Shown piece after piece: positions 53,668 through 62,233 of a stretch of DNA of 64,000 bases. Under the pieces are notes generated by a model. It made no database searches, was not told the DNA's origin, and saw only the letters and a list, made by a program, of their open reading frames with translations. A program made the translations under genes and the position numbers. The number at the start of each line of letters is the position of its first letter. The first letter of the stretch is position 1. This stretch comes from Takakia lepidozioides (taxonomy: Eukaryota > Streptophyta > Takakiopsida > Takakiales > Takakiaceae), in assembly GCA_030704615.1 (NCBI GenBank), contig CM060731.1, forward strand, positions 60,432,756-60,496,755, given 5' to 3'.

Positions 53668-55739
53668 TTTATTGGCCCTGCCCTCAGGGAGAGACTACGC
53701 AATTGGTTTCTCCGGCTTGTCACGGGACCAACTTTTTGAGGGACCAATGTTTTTGTTGGATGACATGACAATGATTGTCATCCATTGTGAGTTATGATCC
53801 GGAAGGGTCTAAGGTTTGATCGCAAGGATTGGATATTTTTCACTTGATTATACGGCAATCACAATAGCTCGATCTCGACACGAAGACTCTATGCCCCTGC
53901 TCCGTTAGTTCTGCAAGTGCATAGTATCACCACGCAGTTTCGAAGTTTTCTTGTTGTCAAGAGTTTTTATCAAATGATCCAACAATAAAACTGGCTAGTA
54001 CGCTACTTCGTAAATTCGCAGTTGGGCCATATTTGTGGAGCCAGTTCAAGGAAAAAGAGGTGTCTATCCTGCTGTTGCATCCTTCCTCCGTGGACTCCGT
54101 GAATTGTGTGAACGAAACTGATGCTCTTCTTGTCTTCGATGAGGTGGGACTCTCAATATCTTTCCACCTCTCTTTGCTTTATTATGTTTGTGTGACAAAA
54201 CTTTTGTTGGCATAATTTCCCCATGGAATTAGTGTGGAGAAGTGTTTACGGTTAGGTTGGTTGTTTTTGTAATGGTATGCAATTGTAGAGCCTCTTTGTG
54301 ACACTCATAGCCTCTTCCTTCCTGAAATTTTCTGGAACAGAGTAGAGAGTGGCAGAATGGAGCCAACAGGACAGGGAGATTGAGTTCCCATATGAGCCAA
54401 TCCACTCTATGCCCAGTCATTTTGCCTTCCCCATCCCTTGTCTTGCCGTTGCAGTATCAAATCTAAGTGTCTTGAGTAGACTCAGAGATCTCACAGAATA
54501 CTTGACTGGCGGCCAGTTTGCAGTGATCTAGGTTGGAAGTAACAACTGAAGACTCTAAACAATTAGCAGTGGCTGATACATGAAGCAGAGGAAACTACCG
54601 GTACATCTTTTCGTTCTTTTAAGGACCTGAATGCAATGCAGGTGCAATGTAGGCTGGGTCGAACAGGCCTCCTCTGGGCCCATAAAGCATACGTTGTATA
54701 ATCATTTGACATTGTATACCAATAAAATATACCACTAAAGTAGCCTTGGATCTTGTGAATTTGGTTTGTCGCTTGGGAAAGTCTTGGGATTCAAGATTTT
54801 TACCAGTCTATTTCTATCTCTGAATTCTATCAAAAGGCATATGAACTTACGGTGACATAACATAGAGTGTTCCCAACTTGTTCCCAAGTCTAGAAATAGG
54901 TCTGTTTACTTGAACACTTCACATATGTGGACCACTTATCAATTCATTGTAAGTCTGAGCCCTAAAAGTATTTTTTTGTGGCTTCACACCATGACTTTTC
55001 AACAAAGAAATGCTTAAGTGGAGTTGGGTAGATAACTGGTGGCAGAGAGGCATCCATATCTTACGTATTTTGGCAACCTGGCATACAGGCACCGGGATTT
55101 TTAGAGGACGTGGTAGCCAAAAGGCACCACCTCCGCACTCAGTTGAAAGAGAGGTTGGGTGGAAATCCCCATATGAGGCTTGGTGAGCCGAATGGCATAC
55201 ATGGCCATGAGGCGGACTCCAACTTTGATAGGCCGGAAGCTGCTTCTTGACACACATTGATCATTCAAGTTCTTGCCATGGAAGCAATTTGACATTAGCC
55301 ATCAGTAATAAGCCATAAGCAATCAGCAAAGCCACTTGGCATTTGCCGAAGTGACAAAGCAAAAACTCATAAATGATTACATATTAAATTTATTTATCAA
55401 CTTCTGTTGTCGTTTGTCTATATCATAATTTTAATACAGTAATAATGTAAATATACAAAATCCACAGTTTCAATAACAAATCATAGACATTGTTTTAGTT
55501 TTCCAGAATTGTTTCCTATATGACACAATAAATTTGCTTAAGTAATAAGAAACTTGTTTTTCCGATACGATTGGTTAAATGAGATTTATTCCCTAATATT
55601 ACGGCATCGTGTCATTCAACGCTTAAAAGATTTGAATTCAAATGATTCACGACTGATTATGCATCCCAATTTTATATTTAGTACATGAACTATACAAATA
55701 CTTTACGAAGTCATAGTATCAAAATATCAGATAGAGATA
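53668..55739. other. Intergenic, no gene seen
   Basis: AT-rich from about 55300. The small ORFs on both strands have no recognisable motifs. Confidence 0.4.
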
Positions 55740-56225
55740 ACTCAAATAGAGCATCCAATTATGCTATAGTTATCTCAGTTAATTTTGCTCAATTAACATA
55801 AATTAGTTTCAATTAACTCTTACTCAAGTACCAGAAATAGCAGTCAGAGATATTTCAGCATCTAGTTATGCTATATTTATCTTATCTATTTCTGCTTAGT
55901 TTCCTTAAGTTAGCTTCAATTAGGAGTGACTTGTTATAGTGGCAGAATAGCAACTACAAATAACTAAGCATCCAGTTATGCTATAGTTATCTCAGCTAAT
56001 TCTACTCAGTTACCTCAAATTAGCGACTCAAATCATAGTACCAGAATAACAACTGGAGATAATTCAAGTTCAGCATACACTTATGTTATAATTATCTCAA
56101 CTAATTTTGTTTATTTATTTTAAGTTAGTTTCAGTTAATAATGACTCAGTTAGAGTCAGTTGGAGATAAATCAAGTTCAGTATCTAATTATGTCATAGTC
56201 ATCTCATCTAATTCTGCCATAGATC
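55740..56225 (+). repeat. Five imperfect tandem copies of a ~107-bp unit
   Basis: Each copy begins near GCATCCAATTATGCTATAG and continues with TTATCTCAGCTAATTCT..., at about 55751, 55858, 55968, 56073 and 56179. Spacing is 105-110 bp. Identity falls towards the last copies. The array lies immediately upstream of a TATA box and the Helentron-like coding region, so it may be part of that element's promoter or its subterminal repeats. Confidence 0.75.
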
Positions 56226-56230
56226 TTAAG

Positions 56231-56239
56231 TATAAATAG
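56231..56239 (+). promoter_or_regulatory. TATA box (TATAAATAG)
   Basis: TATAAATAG lies just past the 107-bp repeat array and about 85 bases before the ORF at 56316, the right layout for a core promoter serving the OB-fold/helicase remnant. Confidence 0.45.
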
Positions 56240-56315
56240 GGAGAGCTTAGAGGGGGAATAACAGTTTCTTGTAATCCTGTTGACAATACATTTCCATGCA
56301 TTAGAATGAAAAAAG

Positions 56316-56561
56316 ATGGTGAGCCTAAGAGTTACTACAATTGACAGTTTGGCTCTCAATCTGCAAGGACGTATATTCGAAGGTTGTATCATCAATCGGT
56401 ATGGATCGTTTGTTAGAGGTACAGAAGGACAATCCCTGCTCTTTCTACATTGTGATGTTACTGATGAAGATGGTTACAGTACGGTTACTATAACTCTAGA
56501 AGAGCTGATGGCGAATGTGCATTCGCCTAAATTGAAAGTGAACAATCATGTGCGTTGGTGA
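56316..56561 (+). CDS. RPA-like OB-fold ORF (tentative)
   Basis: An 81-codon frame. Residues 15-60 read LQGRIFEGCIINRYGSF then LLFLHCDVTDEDGYSTVTI, followed by a helix and strand ending KVNNHV. This strand pattern, with a D-V-T-D-E-D-G turn, resembles an RPA70-type single-strand-binding OB-fold. RPA-like genes are commonly carried by plant Helitrons, and the PIF1 remnant follows directly. The resemblance is by eye only. The frame ends where the helicase motif III begins in another frame, so one of the two is probably shifted. Confidence 0.35.
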   Translation: MVSLRVTTIDSLALNLQGRIFEGCIINRYGSFVRGTEGQSLLFLHCDVTDEDGYSTVTITLEELMANVHSPKLKVNNHVRW

Positions 56562-57560
56562 TTTTTATCAAGTTCCTCCAGTTAGATACGCTTGGATATC
56601 CAAAATGGAAGAAGACACCACTAATATATGTAACGTTATTTAATACAAGTCATGAGACAAAAATGATCAAACATTTATTGAAATTTTTAAATCGATTCAG
56701 GACAACAACACACGCCGACGACGACATTAAGAACATGAATGATGTTTGGCATAGACCACCGCCATCAGATCTAACACTTCATCATTTATTTTACACAAAT
56801 GCACGTACTCAAGCATATAATGAAATTATTTTCAATAAAACAGAAGGACAAGTTTTTTCATTCGAAGCAATAGACGTCCACCATTCTTCATGCCCTTGTT
56901 ACATCAAAACTCCTTTAGACGCAAATAAAACTGCGGGCTTACATTTGTACGCGTTAAACCCAACATGTTAGTGGAATTATGTGGAGGCAATTACAATATC
57001 CAAGATGGCTTAGTAAATGGAGCTAAGGGAATTTTCAAACTTGGCACAACTTCACCACCGCACCCATTGATTTGGATAAATTTTTCTAATAAACGAATAG
57101 GATGTGAAACACGAGCCTCATATTCGTACTAGTATCAAAGTAACGATGACATATGCAAATCTTGGACTCCGATTGCAGCCAAAACCAAAGAAATTCAATT
57201 TGCAGATAATCCTGACCATGTAATAACTCGTACTCAATTCCTGATTTAACTTACAGCAACACATACTATACATAGAGCACAATGATTAACCATGGATTGT
57301 CTTGCATTTGATCCGACAAATGTAAATAGCCACGGACTAACATACACAACAATATCACGTACAAAAGAAAGGCAAAATTTATATCTCTTAGCTCATTTAC
57401 AAGACAACAATTTCCATGTAGACAATAACATACGTGAAGAAACACACAGACTACAAACAATATGGAACAATATGGACACCAAATTTACAACACATATATC
57501 GTACACATCTAATCATACAATCACTGAATACGCGTTCAATGCACAACCACTATTGTGACA
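56548..57560 (+). pseudogene. PIF1-type Helitron helicase fragment
   Basis: Motif III reads CVGDFYQVPPV (56551-56583). After a frame change the segment continues with PPSDLTLHHLFYTNARTQAYN (56755 onward), MLVELCGGNYN and DGLVNGAKGIFKL (from 56965), TIHRAQ (about 57270), and HGLTYTTISRTKERQNLYLL (57330-57395), the motif V/VI region. Stops fall at conserved places, one where the family has Q (within RTQF..LT) and one after RAQ where G is expected. Motifs I and II are missing. It is clearly non-functional. Confidence 0.78.
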
Positions 57561-58168
57561 TAATGACCGATTATAATCTACGAACATCTCATATATTATA
57601 TTTAAATAAAACTCGATTGCATCCAAACGATCAAAATTGGTCGCTATACATACCGAACAATTGTTTCTCAAGAATGTCTTGTTACGATGGTTTCATGGCA
57701 CAACTATTTTATACGATAATACTGCTTTACTACAATCATACGAAACATGATGGCGTGGAATTTATTGCTACAACTTTCAATGTGAATTCTCGTAGAGCAA
57801 TACACGTAATTGCAATATATAAACCTCATTTACTTTCCCTTCATAAAATTATACATGTATTACAAAAATTATATGATAAAGCACCAAAAATTTGCCCAAC
57901 AATGTTTATAGGAGATTTTCATATCAACCTTTGTAAACCTAACAACGAATCTAAATCACTTTGTTCATTCATGACAAGTCACCATTTCCATCTTACATTC
58001 AACGAATCTACAACAACTTACAATTCTCAATTAGATCATATATGGATTACTGCACCTACACATCAATCTTTATCCGGAACAAAAGAAGCATATTGGACCG
58101 ACCACAAATCAATTTACCTCGCATTTAAATTTCCAGATTATGTTAATCATTTCACAACCAATTCATAA
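57527..58168 (+). pseudogene. Helentron-type endonuclease (EEP fold), degraded active site
   Basis: An uninterrupted frame of about 213 codons begins NTRSMHNHYCDIMTDYNL, like the N...H..DI..D starts of Helentron endonucleases. Later motifs are TMFIGDFHINL (usual GDFN; here H), LDHIWITAP and YWTDHKSIYLAF (the terminal DH pair is intact). The usual catalytic Glu (QET) is replaced by NKT in LYLNKTRL. The frame is continuous with no stop, but two catalytic positions are changed, so cleavage activity is unlikely. Confidence 0.7.
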
Positions 58169-59478
58169 CTATGTCAGGGCAGGGCTTGCATGTAACCATG
58201 CATTTGTTAAAAAATAATGTTGAACAGTCCTGCCCCGGCACGGGGGAGAGAGCGGGCGGGCGGGGGCTGATCCCGGGACTGGGCTGGAGTCGGGTCGGGG
58301 GGGAGGAACGTCGGGTTTGGGCACTCCGTTTTGCATGGCCACAGCCGAAATATTGTCTTCCGTCACGTCTCGTCAGGGCGCACCATTGGAGTTCACCATT
58401 GGAGTTGCAGCAGTTGGTCTCAACTAGTGGATCATGACATCAAGGTTGGAGAGCGTGATGACAAAGATCGAAGTTGTGGAGTCCAAGGTTGGAGCTGTAG
58501 AGTAGACCTACCGTGGTTACTGATATGAATTGAGCAGCTACTAGTTTGACAGTTGAAATGCATAGTAGATATGCATTTGGATTGAAAACTCATTGATCAT
58601 AATATGATTTTCGACTTCAAGATGAGGATCACTCCATGGATGGTTGAGATGCATGCAAACTTTGTAAGAATACAATGATAAAAAAAATCCATGGAATTCT
58701 ATTACTCCAGCTACATGCTAATATGTAATTAAATGCAAAAATCTAAAGTTACAAACCACCAACATACTGAGTGATTGTTCTATTAGATCATAAATATCTT
58801 AAGAAAGGTGGACGCGGCGTTGCTAAAGATGGATTCCCTCGACTTTAAGTTGTCTACGAAAATTGAGGTACTCTCCGACGAGTTCAAGGCGCTCTCCAGC
58901 AAAATTGACAACATCCTTAACAAGCGTGTTTGATTGGGAGTGAAGGATGGTGGTTGATGGTATTGAGATTTTGGAGTTGAGCAGTTGGATTTTAGAATCT
59001 TCTACGTCGCCACTACCACTTCCTCAAGGGTCTAGTGTTCTAGGTCATGTATCTTCTCTGGCAATTTGAGCTAAAATTTTGTAAGCACCTGATAGTGACC
59101 TATTGACCATTCACAAGGCCTTGTAGTCTTTCGTTTTATCAGAAACCATTCCTCCGTTGGTGCACAGATGCACTCTTCCGTTGTCCATATTGCATGAAGT
59201 GAGTGCACGGATTTGTCCACACTGTGCAGAGTGGAGTCTACTTGTGTACAGAGCTTGGTCGTGATGTGGTGTGAGGATAATTGAAGATAGTGTTCGGAGT
59301 GTTGTCTTGAGTTCTTCTTCTGTTTGACGTATGACTTCTGAAAAGCATCATTTTTGTTCATATTTGACGCTGTTTCCAGACGACAACAAAAATTTAAAGC
59401 CTGTGGAGCATGATAAGTTCTTGCCGATGTTTTGAAAATTTAGTACTACGAGTCCGCATTTCTCGTACTGCGTCTGTG
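58169..59478. other. Intergenic with coiled-coil-coding scraps and a GC island
   Basis: 58230-58310 is a short GC-rich island in AT-rich DNA. Two short plus-strand frames look like coiled coil: about 58438-58503 (SRLESVMTKIEVVESKVGA) and 58829-58933 (MDSLDFKLSTKIEVLSDEF, then KALSSKIDNILNKRV and stop). They share TKIEV and may be exons or scraps of one gene. I do not recognise the family. Confidence 0.35.
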
Positions 59479-59503
59479 ATATATATATATATATATATAT
59501 ATA
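59479..59503. repeat. (AT)n microsatellite, 25 nt
   Basis: Uninterrupted AT dinucleotides between GTCTGTG and GTTTTTG. Confidence 0.95.
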
Positions 59504-59556
59504 GTTTTTGACCTTTTAACGACTGTGCATTTCTGACATTACGTTTGAGATCGGGT

Positions 59557-59656
59557 GCAATGTATGTTTGTGGAGGGCTGTTGAGCGATGGAGGAGGTCG
59601 TGGTGGTAATTAGTCTGTGTTGACTTTTTCAGTATAATTTCGGAGTAGATTTTTAT
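59557..59656 (+). repeat. Dispersed repeat D, copy 2 (partner 53569-53667)
   Basis: Direct copy of 53569-53667. It lies beside the second gypsy element, and may belong to its LTR or to an older insertion. Confidence 0.8.
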
Positions 59657-59659
59657 TTA

Positions 59660-60271
59660 AAAAAATGAAGTAGAAAATATTTTGTTATGAAGAAGATAAG
59701 CGTGTTTTGAAACTTCGATGGAGACGCAATTTTGAAAGAGTACATGATTCTGTCTTTGAGGACAAATTATATATGATTATGAGCATGGATGGGTCGTCAA
59801 AATATTAAAAAATGAGACGTATTTCCGTGGATTACTGCAAAACGACCCTATATCCAAGGAAGCCAAAAAATGACAATATGAGGGTCATTGTCCCTGTTTT
59901 GTAAAAACAAAAATTAAATAAATTAAATAAAAAAACATTGTTGTCTGGTATGCGCCGGTGCGTACGAAATATGAGGGCCACTGTCCCCTGTTTTGTAAGA
60001 CAAAGGATTTTTATTTATTTTTAAAAAAAAATTATTGTTGTCTGGTATGCGCCGGCGCATACGAAATATGAGGGCCACTGTCCCTGTATTGTAAAACAAA
60101 AAAAATAATACATATCGCTACACAACTACATCGCTGTCCGAAACCACACAACACATGTGTACGCCACACACTAGTATACCACTAGTCCACCACTAGTCCA
60201 ACCACTAGGCTACAACTAGTCAGTCACTAGGCTGCCACTATGTTGCCCACTATGGCAGTCACTAGTCCACA
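59660..60271 (-). repeat. Likely 3' LTR of the second gypsy element, with internal repeats (left end not placed)
   Basis: On the minus strand a G-rich tract (CTAGGGGGGCGATTG, about 60272-60286) is followed at 60271 by TGTGGACTAG, the expected polypurine tract then TG start of an LTR. The U3-like part holds many CTAGTG/ACTAGT words spaced about 10-12 bases (60165-60271). Beyond them are three direct copies of a ~95-bp unit starting at about 59875, 59969 and 60066. The 5' LTR lies outside the window, so the call cannot be confirmed here. Confidence 0.45.
60045..60062. repeat. 18-bp perfect palindrome GTATGCGCCGGCGCATAC
   Basis: Perfect self-complementary sequence within the 95-bp repeats. The copy at about 59948-59965 is the same with two changes. 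Confidence 0.9.
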
Positions 60272-60526
60272 CAATCGCCCCCCTAGCTGGTGCTTAGGTC
60301 CCTTTAAGTCCAGGTAGCCACAAAATGTAATAGTGATCATAGCCTCACTAAGTCCTCCACCACTGTACACTCAAACTCGATAGATCAAGAGGCCGGGTAC
60401 AAGAGTTGTCCCATCGTTAGTCGTCGTCTTGCAACCTGTGAACTTGAGCCTGGGATCTCGTGTATTGACTCCTATGAGTTTGGTCTCCCATGTCTTGTTA
60501 GCTGCCTCTAGTCATGTCCACTTCCA

Positions 60527-61951
60527 CTATTCTAAGCAGTGTGGACATAACCAATCTCCATCAGGAACCCTCTCAAGGGGTGGTGTCAAGCATTCCATAT
60601 GCCAACCTCTTGAGCATCGATCACACACCAGCATGGTGGCTGCCCCTTTGGCAGACCCACAGAGCATGCACCTCAAACCTGTAGGTACCACTGCCAAGTT
60701 TTGGTCAACTCTGCCATCAACATTAATGGGAAGGTGACATGGCGCACAATTACGCACATGGTCTTTCCAAGTCATGCCATCCCGACCCTTCAAGATCAGG
60801 ACTCCTGAGGGCAACACCTCTCGAACCCTCAGAATAACACGCCCTGCAGTGACATCCAGGGTCGTAGGAGCAGTCTGCTGTAAATAAACATAGTCACCCG
60901 GGCTAAACCGCCGAACCACAGGATGATATCCTCCATCACATATAGTGGCATACCTCAACGTATTACGGTGTTGTGCAATGACAAAGTTCTCAAAAGCCAT
61001 GGGCATGACTTTCTTGAACAACTCTGCACGCTGATCACATGCACGTACCCACACGTCCGGATCGTCAAGGTTAGGGACTTGAGCAGTGTCCCTACGAATG
61101 GTTGCAGGCAAATCCGGCTCTCGGCCAAAGAGAAGGAAATATTGTGAGAAGGAGGCAAGTGATGCTTGTTTGCTGAACCTATAGCCCATGGCTAACCAAG
61201 GCACCTGAAGATCCCAATCTCCTAGGTGTCCCTTCTGCAAGCCATACTTGCGCAAACCCCTCTTCACCGTCTGAACAATTCTCTCTGCCAAGCCATCGGC
61301 CTCAGGATGATCCCGAGAAGTGGTGCAGTGGTCTATGAAGGCTTTATCACACAAAGCCTGAAACTCCCCCAATAACTCTCTCCCTTGGTCCGTGAGTACC
61401 TCAGCTGGAGCACCAAATCGGCTAAGCACACGATCCAAGAATGCATACGCAGCCCCCTCACTAGCCTTGTCAGGCAATGGAACCAACTCAATCCACTTAG
61501 AGAAGTGCTCCACCATTACCAACACATATCTGTGGTGGCGCATAGTCAGTGGCAACGGTCCTGCGAAGTCAAGACTCCACCTGTAGCCCAATCCCATGAT
61601 TGGTAAATGATGCAACTGTGGTGTAGGGGCGTTGAATGAAGCACACACCCTGTCACACACCATGCACCTAGCCACGAACTGTTGCACCTCTGTATCCATA
61701 CCATGTCACCAATACTGCCCCTATAGTAAATTGTGAGTGCGTCGCACTCCAAAATGCCCCAACTCCTCATGGGCATGCCGCACTAACCGTGCACGCTGTG
61801 TGGGGTGAGGCACAATCCTCCCCCGACCATCCTCCCATACTCGGAGCAGGTGTATCCCCTCCCACTTGAACCTATTGGCTCGTTGCAGGATCCGATCCCT
61901 CTCCTTGGCAGTCACAGTGGCTGTCGTGTCTCCAGTACGGAGGTAGTCCAT
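60527..61951 (-). pseudogene. Gypsy integrase with C-terminal PHD finger
   Basis: Read leftwards from 61951: HMDYLRTG linker, then HHCC zinc-binding region (HAHEELGHFG ... CMVCDRVC), broken by TAG and TGA stops near 61716-61725. The core then runs unbroken for 390 codons: WSLDFAGPLP (first D), LTDQGRELLG (second D), GLAERIVQTVKRGLRKYG (E). The tail has GDYVYLQQ and a GPY/F-like stretch, and ends with CMLCGSAKG, MLVCDRCSRGWHMECL and GDWLCPHCLE: the C4-H-C3 pattern of a PHD finger. A PHD finger takes the place of the chromodomain found in many plant gypsy integrases and could read histone H3 tails to guide insertion. That role is inference. Confidence 0.85.
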
Positions 61952-61952
61952 G

Positions 61953-62233
61953 TGCTAGGTCTTTTCTCTTTTTGTTGTGTTGTTAGGGAGCCTTGAGCTA
62001 TAAGAAAGCTCCAATCATAGCTAAAACAAATGTTACATATATATCATTCCTTAAATGTCTGCTCTGGGGTGTAAGGAGCAATCAATTGACGCTCAATTCC
62101 TTCTCTCATGCAAAATTGAGCAAAAGCATTTGACTTGTACTCCCCTCCATTGTCAGAGCGCAATTTCTTGACTCGCTTCTTTGTCTGTGTTTCCACCAGA
62201 GACTTATAGATCTTGAACTTGTCTAAGGCTTCA
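61953..62233 (-). pseudogene. Ty1/copia integrase fragment embedded in the gypsy pol
   Basis: On the minus strand from about 62230: EALDKFKIYKSLVETQTKK, then KLRSDNGGEYKSNAFAQF, then CMREGIERQLIAPYTPEQ, then loss of sense near 62040. This is the catalytic core of a copia integrase (SDNGGEY and APYTPQQ signatures), not gypsy. It sits exactly between gypsy RNase H (ending about 62234) and the gypsy integrase (from 61951). The left 80 bases of the segment are unassigned. Confidence 0.78.

Larger units (their letters stand above)
56231..58168 (+). mobile_element. Helitron/Helentron-like remnant (OB-fold, PIF1 helicase, endonuclease)
   Basis: Three coding segments on one strand: an RPA-like OB-fold ORF, a PIF1 helicase C-terminal half, and an endonuclease/exonuclease/phosphatase domain. 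A PIF1 helicase with a downstream endonuclease is the known Helentron/Helitron2 arrangement. The rolling-circle Rep domain is not visible in the window, so the copy is partial. The DNA is unusually AT-rich compared with the host genes, with codons ending in A or T. Termini are not recognised. Confidence 0.65.
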
